Origin: Candidatus Gastranaerophilales bacterium
Lineage (GTDB): Bacteria > Cyanobacteriota > Vampirovibrionia > Gastranaerophilales > Gastranaerophilaceae
DNA: 64,000 nucleotides
Assembly (NCBI GenBank): GCA_944322845.1
Contig: CALUQE010000008.1
Span: 25,593-89,592 of the forward strand
Direction of reading: 5' to 3'
The notes beneath the pieces are model-generated. The model worked only from the letters and a program-made list of their open reading frames with translations, had not been told where the DNA came from and searched no databases. Below are positions 26,004 through 35,723 of this stretch, piece by piece (within the stretch, counting starts at the first letter, position 1; each line of letters starts with the position of its first letter). The position numbers and the translations under genes are program-made.

Positions 26004-26354
26004 ATGAACAAATGCAAAATTACCGTTTTGAGAAAAACTTTTCAGGAGGATCTTGCAGAGGAATACGGTGCGGAGAATCTCGGTGCCTGCCCTATGTTAA
26101 AAGAAGGTCAGGTTTTTTATGCCGATTATTCTTGTCCGGAAGGTTTTTGCAATGAAGCTTGGAAAGCTATTTACCAGTATGTTTTCGCTCTCGCTCACGG
26201 TGCAGGAAAAAACGGCGAGCTTTTCTACTACGGCGATTGGATAAGAAAACCCGGAGTTGCAATTTGTTCCTGTAACGACGGACTCCGTCCTGTTATATTT
26301 AAAATTGAAGCAACTGACAAAGAATCAGCTATTGATTATGAGCCTGTAAAATAA
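26004..26354 (+). CDS. TIGR04076-family protein
   Basis: A 116-residue protein of an uncharacterised family found in many anaerobes. The characteristic features are the start KCKITVLRKTFQEDLAEEYG, a CPMLKEGQ segment, EGFCNEAWKAI, and the end CSCNDGLRPVIFKIE. Conserved cysteines suggest metal or redox chemistry, but no function is established. AGGT-type ribosome site before ATG. Second gene of the operon with the MBL hydrolase. Confidence 0.85.
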   Translation: MNKCKITVLRKTFQEDLAEEYGAENLGACPMLKEGQVFYADYSCPEGFCNEAWKAIYQYVFALAHGAGKNGELFYYGDWIRKPGVAICSCNDGLRPVIFKIEATDKESAIDYEPVK

Positions 26355-26370
26355 TCATTTAATAATTTTA

Positions 26371-27114
26371 TTATTTTAATTTAGTTTTTTTATAAGCTTT
26401 CATTATTATATTTCTTGCTTCAATTGCCTGATCGTGAGTCAATGGCGGAACACCTTTTAACGGATACTCAATCTTTAAGTTTTCGTATTTAGGTATTGCC
26501 ATATCATGATATGGAAGTACGTCAAGCGCTGCAATGTTATGTAATCCTGCAAGAAATTCGCCTAACCTTGTTAAATATTCTTCCTTAAATGTAATTCCCG
26601 GAACTACAACATGTCTTATCCACATCGGCTTTTTAATATCAGATAAGTATTTTGCAAATTCCAATATGTTTTTGTTTGAATGCCCTGTGAGTTTTTTGTG
26701 TTCTTCATCATCAATATGTTTAATATCTAAAAGAACAACGCTTGTGTATTTTAATAATTCATCAATTTTTGCGGTATTGTTTCTGTTAAACAATACCCCT
26801 GAAGTATCAAGTGCAGTGTTGATTCCTTTAGCACTGGCTTTTTTAAATAGCTCGGTTACAAATTCCATCTGACACATCGGTTCACCACCGGTTACAGTCA
26901 TTCCGCCGGCACAAAATTCTTTTACATTTTCATATTGGTCAAGAATTTCGCTTACTGATATTTTTTGATTTTCTTTAAATTCCCAGGTATCAGGGTTGTG
27001 GCAGTATTGACATCTCAAAGGGCAGCCTTGAGTAAATACAACAAACCTTATGCCCGGGCCGTCAACGGTGCCGCAGCTTTCTATTGAATGAATATTTCCG
27101 TATATTTCTGACAT
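26371..27114 (-). CDS. pflA: Pyruvate formate-lyase activating enzyme
   Basis: Radical-SAM enzyme that abstracts a hydrogen from the glycine of PFL to create the glycyl radical. The 247-residue protein has the cluster motif CxxxCxxC at residues 31, 35 and 38 (GCPLRCQYCHNPDTW). The SAM-binding GGEP segment is preserved as TVTGGEPMCQ. It starts with the PFL-type SIESCGTVDGPGIRFVVF. GGAG precedes the start. It is encoded 10 kb from the split pfl genes, on the other strand and next to plsY. Its target here would be the separate 85-residue radical protein, alone or in complex. Confidence 0.93.
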   Translation of the reverse strand: MSEIYGNIHSIESCGTVDGPGIRFVVFTQGCPLRCQYCHNPDTWEFKENQKISVSEILDQYENVKEFCAGGMTVTGGEPMCQMEFVTELFKKASAKGINTALDTSGVLFNRNNTAKIDELLKYTSVVLLDIKHIDDEEHKKLTGHSNKNILEFAKYLSDIKKPMWIRHVVVPGITFKEEYLTRLGEFLAGLHNIAALDVLPYHDMAIPKYENLKIEYPLKGVPPLTHDQAIEARNIIMKAYKKTKLK

Positions 27115-27153
27115 TATTTTCTCCTTTCGCTCTGCCCGAATTTTGGCAGTGCG

Positions 27154-27762
27154 TTATCTGACTTTGTTTTCATTACCGTTTATTAAGCGTTTTATATTTT
27201 CTCTGTGCAGATAAACAATATAAATTGCTCCCAGCGCACAGTAAGCAACATAAGCAATTGGTGCGTGAAGGAAATACATTACAAACGGTGATAATACTAA
27301 AGCGGTTATTGAGCCTACTGAAACGTATTTGGTTGTATATGTAACAACTCCCCAGACGGCTGCAATTATTAAGCCTGCTATCCAATTGAGTGCAATAATT
27401 GTTCCGACACCTGATGCTACGGATTTTCCGCCTTTAAATTGTAAAAATACGGATTTGCTGTGTCCGATAATAACTGCAATTGCTGCAACAACAGGAATAA
27501 GCCCGATTGATACACCTCTTGTAGCAAAAATTTGTGCTAAAATAACCGGAGCTGCGCCTTTGAGAGCATCAAGAAACATTACTAAAAAGAAGTAATTTTT
27601 TCCGAGAACTCTTTTTACGTTAGTTGCTCCTGTTGAGCCGGAACCTACTGTTCTTATGTCTTTGCCTGTTTTTGCTTTAACAATCAAATATCCTGTAGGG
27701 ATAGAACCTATTAAATATGCAATAACTGCTGCAATACATAATTCTATAAATATATATGACAT
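27154..27762 (-). CDS. plsY: Acyl-phosphate:glycerol-3-phosphate acyltransferase PlsY
   Basis: Inner-membrane enzyme that starts phospholipid synthesis by moving an acyl group from acyl-phosphate to glycerol-3-phosphate. The 202-residue protein has five hydrophobic segments and the three family motifs: GSIPTGYL, SGSTGATNVKR-type (VGSGSTGATN) and FKGGKSVASG. I chose ATG 27762 (MSYIF), since GGAGG lies 8 bases upstream; an earlier in-frame start to 27795 would add unrelated residues. Two TATAAT-containing repeats (GGTATAATAAAG) lie upstream on the minus strand. Confidence 0.95.
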   Translation of the reverse strand: MSYIFIELCIAAVIAYLIGSIPTGYLIVKAKTGKDIRTVGSGSTGATNVKRVLGKNYFFLVMFLDALKGAAPVILAQIFATRGVSIGLIPVVAAIAVIIGHSKSVFLQFKGGKSVASGVGTIIALNWIAGLIIAAVWGVVTYTTKYVSVGSITALVLSPFVMYFLHAPIAYVAYCALGAIYIVYLHRENIKRLINGNENKVR

Positions 27763-27815
27763 TAAATTATCCTCCAAGTCTTTATTATACCGCAAACTTT
27801 ATTATACCAAAATAT

Positions 27816-27844
27816 TTGCAAAATACATAAATATCATTTAAAAT
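27816..27844 (+). promoter_or_regulatory. Promoter giving leaderless ATPase/TPR mRNA
   Basis: TTGCAA (27816-27821), a 17-base spacer and TAAAAT (27839-27844), six bases before ATG. There is no ribosome site. Confidence 0.65.
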
Positions 27845-27850
27845 CGTTGT

Positions 27851-30100
27851 ATGGATTATAATTTTTTGGATAGCTCTGTTGATATTGAGAATTTAAATTT
27901 ACCGGAATCCGGCAGCATAAATCCTTTTCTTCTGAAAAACAGTTATGCGGAAATGACAAAAGCGATCGATTTTCTTAACTCAGAATATACATTTTTATAT
28001 ATCCATGGCTTTTTAGGAACAGGCAAAAGACAGTTTATAAACTATGTGTCAGGCTTTTTGGACAATGAAGTTATTAAATTGGAATACTATTGTAAAGCTT
28101 CAACGGTTTGTGATGATATTATGCTGGAGTTTATTGATATAATAGAGAAAAATCCGATATCCAAAGTTGTCAGCATAAATGCAAAAGTTACTACACTGTC
28201 AGTCAAGCTGCAGCAGTATGTTTCATCTATAAAAAAGCCTTTTGTAGTAATTATTCATTCTTTTGATGATATATCAGAAAGTAACAGACCGCTTGTTATT
28301 GACTGTCTGGAGGCTGTTTCCAAGAGTCCTAATGTTAAAATAATTGCTTCGACAAGAGCAATGATGACAGGTGCATTTGGCGGTATAAAAGTTGATAAGA
28401 AAATTTTCCTGAAAGCTCTCTCCAAAGATATTTTTAAAGAGTTCATCAGCTCTTATCAAATTACTTTTACGGATACGGTGTTAGAAGATTTTTACAAATA
28501 CACAAGAGGATATTACTATTATACGGCTCTTGCATTAAAAATTGTTCAGGCTATGAAAATATCTCTCAGCGACTTTTTGAATAAATTTACACGTTCCGGA
28601 ATGAATTTTGATTCGTACCTCGGGTTAACATATATAAACCTTATTCCGGCTACTATCAGAAATTTTTTCTGGTTTTTACGCACCATAAGGCATGGTATTT
28701 CAATTAATGCACTTGCTGTATTTGAATTGTATGATGATTTTTCACTTGAGTATTTGAAGAATAATCTTATGATATTTCAAGTCGGAGAGATGGTTTATGT
28801 TCAGGATTATTTCCAGCAGAATATTGATATTTCGATTCCTGCAAAAACTGAAATTAAGCTGCATAAATATATTATAAGTATCTACGAAAAACAATTAAAG
28901 GAGCCGCTTCAGACGCGAGAAATAATGATTTCCAGACAGGCATTAAGGGCTGAAATAGAATATCATAACAGGCGGATAGAAGAAATAGAGAGCGGAAAAC
29001 AGCTTCAGGCTGAGATTGTGGAGACTGTAACTCCGCAGCAGCAGATTCCTGTTGAAAATGTTGAAAAATCTCCGTCAATTGATGAAAAATTCAAGCGTGC
29101 AAGGAAACTGGCAGAAGAAAAGAAAAATACGGATGCGATAGATGTTTATATGGAGATACTAAATTCTCCGGATGTTGATTTGCATACGCTGATACAGGTA
29201 AGAATGCTGCTTGCAAGGCTTTACAAGGATATCGGTGATTATCAGAAAGCACAGTATTATTATGAACTCGTTGAGATTTTTTATAAAAAGCACAATGAAG
29301 TAATTAATCTTAATTATCTTTATTATGAGCTTACAGATTTATATTTCCTCATGTATAAAAATGATCGAGCCGTTGAAACAATTAAAAAAGTAATTTATTC
29401 TGTTGATACACCACAGTCCTTAATGGTATCAGCCTGTACATTACTTGGAAATATATATTCAAGTATGGATAATCCTGATGAAGCTTATTCTTATTATCAG
29501 AAAGCTCTGGCTTCTCTTGAAGAAAATACGGATGAGGAAACTCTGGCTGAACTTTATTTTAAGTATGCACTTGCAAATGACGACAGAAAAGATGAAAAAA
29601 ATGCATTTGAATATTATGCAAAATGTATTACAATAGGCGGGAATAATCCATACAGGGCGCTTGCATATTCAAATATGGGTTCTTGCTATTTTGATAATGA
29701 AAATTATTCTGATGCGCGGGATTGTTTTCAGAAAGCGTATGATTTAGAAAAATCGAAAAATAATTACGACGGTATTTTTTATACAGCATCTTATCTGGCA
29801 AAAATTTGCGAGAAAGAAAAGGATAAAAAGGCTCTGGATTATCTCTTGGAAGCGAAGCAGAGTGCGGAATTTATTAATGAAGATTTTTATCTTTTAGAAG
29901 CTACAATTGCTCTTGGGGATTATTATTACAACAATATTTCGCTTAATAAAAAAGCTTTAATAGAGTATTTTAAAGCTCGCAGACTTGCGCAGGCTCTCGG
30001 CAGCTCTGTTGATATTTCCAAGATTGAAAGCAGAATAAAAGATATGAAATTCCGCATGTCAAAAGATGTTTTTGAAGATATAGAGAAAAAATATGGATAA
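27851..30100 (+). CDS. P-loop ATPase with TPR repeats (STAND-like)
   Basis: A 749-residue cytoplasmic protein with an N-terminal ATPase: Walker A GFLGTGKRQ at residues 53-61, Walker B-like PFVVIIHSFDD near 136, and a sensor-like IIASTRAM segment near 172. A winged-helix-like region follows (about 260-330), then a charged linker. The C-terminal half carries about seven tetratricopeptide repeats (AYSYYQKALASLEE, AFEYYAKCITIGG, ARDCFQKAYDLEK). The layout resembles STAND-type signalling ATPases, in which the TPRs sense a partner. rsmG overlaps its end by 8 bases. Role unknown. Confidence 0.8.
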   Translation: MDYNFLDSSVDIENLNLPESGSINPFLLKNSYAEMTKAIDFLNSEYTFLYIHGFLGTGKRQFINYVSGFLDNEVIKLEYYCKASTVCDDIMLEFIDIIEKNPISKVVSINAKVTTLSVKLQQYVSSIKKPFVVIIHSFDDISESNRPLVIDCLEAVSKSPNVKIIASTRAMMTGAFGGIKVDKKIFLKALSKDIFKEFISSYQITFTDTVLEDFYKYTRGYYYYTALALKIVQAMKISLSDFLNKFTRSGMNFDSYLGLTYINLIPATIRNFFWFLRTIRHGISINALAVFELYDDFSLEYLKNNLMIFQVGEMVYVQDYFQQNIDISIPAKTEIKLHKYIISIYEKQLKEPLQTREIMISRQALRAEIEYHNRRIEEIESGKQLQAEIVETVTPQQQIPVENVEKSPSIDEKFKRARKLAEEKKNTDAIDVYMEILNSPDVDLHTLIQVRMLLARLYKDIGDYQKAQYYYELVEIFYKKHNEVINLNYLYYELTDLYFLMYKNDRAVETIKKVIYSVDTPQSLMVSACTLLGNIYSSMDNPDEAYSYYQKALASLEENTDEETLAELYFKYALANDDRKDEKNAFEYYAKCITIGGNNPYRALAYSNMGSCYFDNENYSDARDCFQKAYDLEKSKNNYDGIFYTASYLAKICEKEKDKKALDYLLEAKQSAEFINEDFYLLEATIALGDYYYNNISLNKKALIEYFKARRLAQALGSSVDISKIESRIKDMKFRMSKDVFEDIEKKYG

Positions 30101-30695
30101 ATTTGAAATTACAGCCGATTTTGAAAAATACAAGGAAGTTTTTCTTCTGGAGAATTCCAAATTAAACCTTATATCAAAAAATGATGAAAGGTTTCTTTTT
30201 GAAAAACATATTTATGATTCTCTCGGTATAAAATTATTTTTTGAAAAGTACGGAATAGAGAGCGGAGAACTTCTGGATATAGGCTGCGGCGGCGGGTTCC
30301 CGTCTGTTCCGATTGCAATTGAATATCCTCAGTTCAATATTACGGGAATAGACAGTATAAGAAAGAAAATTAATGCAATTAATGAAATGAAGCAAGCATT
30401 AAATCTTCAAAATCTGGAGGTTATTTGTGACAGGGTTGAGAACCTTGAAGGCAGAAAATTTGATATAATAACAAGCCGTGCTGTTGCGGATTTAAGCAAG
30501 ATTTGTGAATATGCGCTTCCGCTTCTTAAAAAAGACGGATATTTTGTTGCGTATAAATCTAAAAAGACTCCGGAAGAACTTGAAAATGCCCGTAAAGTGC
30601 TTAATAAATACAATGCAAAAGTAAGAGATATTATAACGTATAATCTTCCGCTGGAGGAAGTTTACGAGCGTAATTTGATTATTATTTCGTATTAG
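30093..30695 (+). CDS. rsmG: 16S rRNA (guanine527-N7)-methyltransferase RsmG
   Basis: SAM-dependent enzyme that methylates G527 of 16S rRNA. The 200-residue protein has the SAM loop LLDIGCGGGFPSVPIAIEYP (near residues 63-82), DSIRKKINAINE and the TSRAVADLSKICEYALPLL motif. It overlaps the upstream ATPase gene by 8 bases, so it is probably translated by coupling. The end overlaps the convergent kdtA by 14 bases. Confidence 0.95.
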   Translation: MDKFEITADFEKYKEVFLLENSKLNLISKNDERFLFEKHIYDSLGIKLFFEKYGIESGELLDIGCGGGFPSVPIAIEYPQFNITGIDSIRKKINAINEMKQALNLQNLEVICDRVENLEGRKFDIITSRAVADLSKICEYALPLLKKDGYFVAYKSKKTPEELENARKVLNKYNAKVRDIITYNLPLEEVYERNLIIISY

Positions 30696-31950
30696 TTATA
30701 TTTTTTATTTTATTAATAACAAATTCGATTGCGCCTCTGTTGGATACAAAAACATTTTTGCAGGCATTTTTGGTTTTGTTATATATTTCAGGAGCCTCAA
30801 GAAGAGTGTTTAAATATTCATAAAACTCCTCAGGAGTTTTTACAACCTTTCCTGCACCCGATTTGCATAAAACATCATAAATATCTTTAAAATTAAATAC
30901 TGCCGGTCCTGAAACAACAGGTTTTTCAAAGATTGCAGCCTCAAGAGGGTTATGCCCTCCTGTGTTGTTAAAACTTCCGCCGATAAATGCAATATCGCAT
31001 ATTGAATACATTTTCTTTAATTCACCCAGTGTATTTAAGATTATAACATCCGTATTCTCTGAAAATTTGTCGTTTTCTGATCTTAGTCCGAACGTGAGGT
31101 CATATTTTTTTAGGAGTGTTTTAATCTCCTCTACGCGTTCTAAATGTCTCGGAGCAATTAATAATTTTAAATTATTAAATTTCTGTTTTAATTTCTTATA
31201 TGTATTAATTACAATTTCGTTTTCAGGCTTATGCGTGCTTCCTGCAAGAAAAATCCTGTACCCTTCCTGTCCGATTTCAACATTTTCTTCAGAAGGTTCT
31301 ATGTCAAATTTCAAATTTCCCATAACTTCCGCTTTTTGAGGGGCAAGTCCGATAGAGATAAATTTTTCTTTATCCTCCTCACTCTGTGCATAAACCGCCT
31401 TGTAATTTGCAAGAACAGTTTTGAAGAAAATTTTTGCTCTTTTATATGAGGAGTAAGATAAATCGGAAATTCTGGCGTTTATCATAATAAGAGGAATGTT
31501 TCGCTTATTACAGCTGTATGCAAAATAAGGCCAGATTTCAGTTTCTGCTATCACTGAAATATCAGGATGAATTTTTGACAAAAATCTTTTTACCGGAATC
31601 GGATTATCAAAAGGAAAATAAGTTATATAATCCGCAGTATCTTTAAACTTTTTCTGTGCAATTTGCTGGCCTGCGTACGTAAAAGTAGTAACAACAAGTT
31701 TGTAATCAGGAAAATTTGTTCTAACGGATTTCAAAAGGTTTTCAATTGCAAGCGCTTCACCTACGGAGCAGCAGTGAATATGTATGACTTTGTCTTTTGG
31801 AGATATTATTTTTTCGCCGTTTTCGTTTATACCGACTCCGCCGAATTTTTCCTTCCAGCCGTGAGATTTTTTGTGAATTACACGCTCTATATAATAAAAC
31901 GGCAGGAACAGAGAAAATAAAACTGTCATTAAAACTTCTAAAACCAGCAT
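30682..31950 (-). CDS. kdtA: 3-deoxy-D-manno-octulosonic acid (Kdo) transferase
   Basis: GT30 enzyme that adds Kdo to lipid A precursor on the inner face of the inner membrane. The 422-residue protein starts with a hydrophobic anchor (residues 5-22) and has CSVGEALAIENLL, the TETEIWP-type motif AETEIWPYF, NARISD, MGNLKFD and GGSFNNTGGHNPLEAAIFEKP near the C-terminus. This supports a diderm envelope with LPS. It is 8 bases downstream of a glycosyltransferase gene, in the same operon. Confidence 0.94.
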   Translation of the reverse strand: MLVLEVLMTVLFSLFLPFYYIERVIHKKSHGWKEKFGGVGINENGEKIISPKDKVIHIHCCSVGEALAIENLLKSVRTNFPDYKLVVTTFTYAGQQIAQKKFKDTADYITYFPFDNPIPVKRFLSKIHPDISVIAETEIWPYFAYSCNKRNIPLIMINARISDLSYSSYKRAKIFFKTVLANYKAVYAQSEEDKEKFISIGLAPQKAEVMGNLKFDIEPSEENVEIGQEGYRIFLAGSTHKPENEIVINTYKKLKQKFNNLKLLIAPRHLERVEEIKTLLKKYDLTFGLRSENDKFSENTDVIILNTLGELKKMYSICDIAFIGGSFNNTGGHNPLEAAIFEKPVVSGPAVFNFKDIYDVLCKSGAGKVVKTPEEFYEYLNTLLEAPEIYNKTKNACKNVFVSNRGAIEFVINKIKNITNTK

Positions 31951-31958
31951 TTTAGCAC

Positions 31959-32684
31959 CTAATTATAATATTTATCGAGCCATTTTGTCGGTTTAACATA
32001 TCTGAGTCCGCCTTTACCCATAAACCCGTTGTATGCCTGCTCTGGCGTTGGACGACCATGGAATACTATAATTTTAGCATCAACAGGATCTTTCGGTTCC
32101 AGGAAGAAATTTAGCGGGAACGGCTGCAGGCAGTTTCGCTTAAAGCTTACGCACCAGCTCTTGTTCCAGTATTTTATGATGCCTTTTCTTTTCATTTCAT
32201 ATGACAGGAAGGCTTGTTCGTTTTTGTAATCGTGCCTGATTTCATTGCCCAGTTTATAAAAATTCTCCAGAACATCAGGGTGTTTGCCGATTTCAAAACG
32301 GAACACGGAAGAATTACCGATAATATCGTCAGGAAAATCCCAATCTTTCACTATTAAAAATTCTCCTTCCTCTTCAAAAAACGGAGTAAGGTCACTTCTG
32401 ATAACTATATCCAAATCCAAAAACAATGCAGTTCCTTCAAGATCCGCAAGTTTTTCATTGAAAAGAGAGAGTTTTCTCCAGCCCTTGTCGCCAATATTAG
32501 GATTATCTTCATACGGCGGCAAATCTCTTGTTTCAATACCATCAGCCAGCCCTTCGGAATTGTCGGTAAAACATACAAATCTGTGCGGCAATTTGAGATT
32601 TTTTTCTACCATATGGTAAAGTCTGTTTACGTATTCTGCGCCGAATTTTGTACCCCATTTGATACAGATAACATTATTGGTCAT
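31959..32684 (-). CDS. Glycosyltransferase with DxD motif (GT8-like)
   Basis: A 241-residue soluble GT-A-fold protein. The metal-binding D-x-D lies in ALFLDLDIVIRSDLTPFF (near residues 90-107), with upstream HRFVCFTDNSEGL and a late HGRPTPEQA segment carrying the histidine typical of metal binding in GT8-like enzymes. The start has a GGAGGGAG site. It is upstream of kdtA in the same direction, so a role in LPS core or surface-glycan assembly is likely but not shown. Confidence 0.8.
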   Translation of the reverse strand: MTNNVICIKWGTKFGAEYVNRLYHMVEKNLKLPHRFVCFTDNSEGLADGIETRDLPPYEDNPNIGDKGWRKLSLFNEKLADLEGTALFLDLDIVIRSDLTPFFEEEGEFLIVKDWDFPDDIIGNSSVFRFEIGKHPDVLENFYKLGNEIRHDYKNEQAFLSYEMKRKGIIKYWNKSWCVSFKRNCLQPFPLNFFLEPKDPVDAKIIVFHGRPTPEQAYNGFMGKGGLRYVKPTKWLDKYYN

Positions 32685-32915
32685 ACTCCCTCCTGAAATT
32701 TTATAATAAAGCTATTATATTACAAAAATATATCGGGGTAAATGGGAGAAATATAAAGAATAAATTTGCAGATTGGACAAATGCTGTCCGGCAAAAAGAG
32801 TTAAAAAAAGAAAAAAGGACAAAGAATGTCCTTAAAAATGGTAAGTATATTAAAATTGTAGACTATATTTATGTAGTTCCTTTACTCTTCATCCGTGAGG
32901 AGTAAAGGATAATTT

Positions 32916-34019
32916 TTATAGATAATTAAGCAAGCTCATACCCATAGATGCGGAAGAAACCTGCAGGCTTGCCTGATAGGCATATTGTGCCATATACCAG
33001 TCAGTAATTGCGGTTGTTAAATCCACATCTTGTATTTCCGAAAGGTATGCAGTCAGGTTTGTGTTATTAGTATCAAGTGTCGAAGTTGTCATCTCCAATC
33101 GGTTATAAACACCGCCGAATTTTGTTTGTTCCTCTGTTATCATTCTCATAGAAGAGTCAAACATATCTAATGTTGCGTTCATTTGCTCATATCCGGCTTC
33201 AGTATCACCGTCAAGAATCATTTGTATAGAATTGCTTAAAAGTTTCATTGCACCCAATACTCCGGAATAATTTTCTTCTGCGACAGAAACTTTAAGATCT
33301 GCAACATCACCTGCATAAGCTGTGCCGTCGTCCTCGTAGGCATACGTTTTTGAGCCGTCTGCTTCAACTGTTTCTATAACTCTTCTGCCGTCAGCGTCCG
33401 TATATACATTTTTGCCGTCAGCGGTTGTTTCCTGTACTGCTTCATAGTAGCCGAAAACTCTGTCTCCTGTCGTGTTAATGACCTCGAAAACGCCGTCTGC
33501 AACTTCTGTTTGTCTTATATAATCAGGATTATCATAAGGAGTGCCATTATAAATAATATTTCCGTTATCATCAATTGTGTAAGGAGTAATTTTTGTATTA
33601 GCCCCGCCAAAGATATAATTGTCATTATATTCAGTGTTTGCAAGGTCAACCATGGTTTTAATTGTTTCGTCAATTTCAACCTTAATAGCTTCAAGTGAAT
33701 CATTTCCGTATGTCTGGTTGCTTGCCTGAACGGCTCTGTCCCAGGCGGAAGAAAGGTAGCCGGTTGCCAGAGTCATTAAGTCATCCAGTGCGCTTAACTC
33801 GCTTTTTGCCATTTCAACGTTGGTGGAAAAAGTATCAATCTGACCGAGCTGCCTGTTGGTATTAATTATGTTAACTGCAGCAATCGGATCATCGGTTATA
33901 TTAATAACCTTGTGACCAGAAGTAAGCTGGGCGGTTATTCTGTTGTAGTTTATTAAGTTTTGCTGCATATCTGCAACAAGCTGTGCATATTTTCCTGAAG
34001 TTGAGACTCTATCTACCAT
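32916..34019 (-). CDS. flgL: Flagellar hook-filament junction protein FlgL (HAP3)
   Basis: Joins hook to filament with FlgK. The 367-residue protein has flagellin-like coiled ends: N-terminal LTSGHKVINITDDPIAAVNI (residues 31-50) and C-terminal LSEIQDVDLTTAITDWYMAQ...ALQVSSASMGMSLLNYL. The middle domain is variable. It has a TAGGAGG ribosome site and follows flgK by 4 bases. Downstream, at 32886-32915, an imperfect hairpin (CCTTTACTC/GAGTAAAGG) without T run may end the operon. Confidence 0.93.
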   Translation of the reverse strand: MVDRVSTSGKYAQLVADMQQNLINYNRITAQLTSGHKVINITDDPIAAVNIINTNRQLGQIDTFSTNVEMAKSELSALDDLMTLATGYLSSAWDRAVQASNQTYGNDSLEAIKVEIDETIKTMVDLANTEYNDNYIFGGANTKITPYTIDDNGNIIYNGTPYDNPDYIRQTEVADGVFEVINTTGDRVFGYYEAVQETTADGKNVYTDADGRRVIETVEADGSKTYAYEDDGTAYAGDVADLKVSVAEENYSGVLGAMKLLSNSIQMILDGDTEAGYEQMNATLDMFDSSMRMITEEQTKFGGVYNRLEMTTSTLDTNNTNLTAYLSEIQDVDLTTAITDWYMAQYAYQASLQVSSASMGMSLLNYL

Positions 34020-34023
34020 AAGA

Positions 34024-35634
34024 CTAACCTCCTAATGTCATAAGTGTATCAAGACAAGCATTACAGATATTAAATACCTGTGCAGCTGCTGAATACGCTG
34101 TTTGATACTTAACTAAATCGACCAATTCTTCATTCAAATCTACTCCCGTTGCATCTTTAATTTTTGTTTCAATACCGTCTACAACCGCAGATTGAGTATC
34201 ATAAAGTGTTTGTAGGCTGCTTCCCGCAGAAGCAATTTTACCAACAAGCGACGTGTAATAATCTTCAATAGACATTCCATCCAGTGCATCCTGCTTTGTA
34301 TTTCTTGTACCAAGCATTGCAGCTACGTTTTGGGCATTACCTACGGCATTTTCGTCAAAATTTGCACCATCTTCAAAGTATGCACAGGAAATATTCCATA
34401 TACCATCTGTTGTGAATAAATCCGGATTCAACTGAATATTTCCGGCAGTAATGCCATTTGTTGTAATGTTACCATTTTCATCAGTTGTTACAAACAAGAA
34501 ATTATCATCAGGGCTATCCATTAGTTTTCCTGTATCATCAGGATTAATACAGTATGCTCCTTCTCTTGTGTTCAGCTCGTTAAATATATCAGCAATCGCT
34601 TGAGCCAATGTATTAAGCCCCTCCATCGCGGTTCCGGCATTAGTCTCGCCGTCCACTGCCGTTGCCGAATGCAACAAGCCTCCGAGAGTCCCCTCCGTGA
34701 TAATAGAATTAGCATTTGCTACAACAACTTTATTTTCTTCCTCCGGATTAATAATGCTAATAACAGCATTTTCCCCATCCCAATCGTCAGGATAAGCTAT
34801 AGGAGGATTTTGAGAGTCACAGTATGATTTCGCTGTCTGGATATCAAGTTCACCGACGACTTTGGCTCCACGCACAAGATCGACTCCGCCTATAGAAACC
34901 CTTACAGCACCATTGTGGATCTCTTCTACATCGATATCTACAAATTGTGAGATATCATTCAGAATCAAGTCCCGCTTATCCAATAAATTATTTGCTTCCA
35001 GAGTTCCTGTTTGAGTAACCATAAGAGCTCTGTTTACATCTGCCAGTTCTGTTAATTTGTCGTTTAAAGCCGTAAATTGTTGATATATTTTAGAATTTTC
35101 TAATGATTCCTGCGAAACTCCATCGCCAAGTGCTTTTGTTGTTAATTGTTCCAATTCTACACTTTTGGAATTCATTACAGAAACAAGGGTTTTGGCAGTT
35201 TCTATAAAATTTGTTCTGGCAGTAGAGCTTGCTGGATATTCATTCAAGTTATTTAAAGCTTCATAAAAATCAGAAAGAGCGGCATCAATGCCTTCACCTT
35301 CAAGATCATCAAAAATACTTGCAAGATCGCCGATTGTATCTAGCTGTTGATCAAGAGTATTCAGGTGAGAAAGCTGTTCACGATAATAGTTATTGAGATA
35401 CTCATCATTATATCTCATAACATTTGCAATCATAACACCGCCGTTGGCGCGAATCTGGTTGTTTACGTTATCCCCGATAGCACCTGCGATATTTCTTGTT
35501 GCAAAATTAACCCTTTGCTTGTGGTATCCTTCAGTATTCATGTTTGCAACGTTGTGGGACACGACACTAATCGCTTTCTCGTTTACTGAAAGCGTATTTG
35601 CGGTCATGTTTAATGATGATAACAAACTTGCCAT
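34024..35634 (-). CDS. flgK: Flagellar hook-associated protein FlgK (HAP1)
   Basis: First hook-filament junction protein. The 536-residue protein has the rod/hook N-terminal motif (SVNEKAISVVSHNVANMNTE near residue 16-35), GYHKQRVNF, and the C-terminal helix (GVDLNEELVDLVKYQTAYSA, near residue 495) shared by axial proteins. GAGGT precedes the start. It lies 89 bases after flgN and 4 bases before flgL, the usual order. Confidence 0.95.
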   Translation of the reverse strand: MASLLSSLNMTANTLSVNEKAISVVSHNVANMNTEGYHKQRVNFATRNIAGAIGDNVNNQIRANGGVMIANVMRYNDEYLNNYYREQLSHLNTLDQQLDTIGDLASIFDDLEGEGIDAALSDFYEALNNLNEYPASSTARTNFIETAKTLVSVMNSKSVELEQLTTKALGDGVSQESLENSKIYQQFTALNDKLTELADVNRALMVTQTGTLEANNLLDKRDLILNDISQFVDIDVEEIHNGAVRVSIGGVDLVRGAKVVGELDIQTAKSYCDSQNPPIAYPDDWDGENAVISIINPEEENKVVVANANSIITEGTLGGLLHSATAVDGETNAGTAMEGLNTLAQAIADIFNELNTREGAYCINPDDTGKLMDSPDDNFLFVTTDENGNITTNGITAGNIQLNPDLFTTDGIWNISCAYFEDGANFDENAVGNAQNVAAMLGTRNTKQDALDGMSIEDYYTSLVGKIASAGSSLQTLYDTQSAVVDGIETKIKDATGVDLNEELVDLVKYQTAYSAAAQVFNICNACLDTLMTLGG

Positions 35635-35723
35635 TTTTTTACCTCATTCTTTTAAGTTGTATTCGGAAGTCCAAGCCGGACGTTTTGCTTCAGCAAATCC
35701 TGCCGGCTGAATCTGTACGTCCG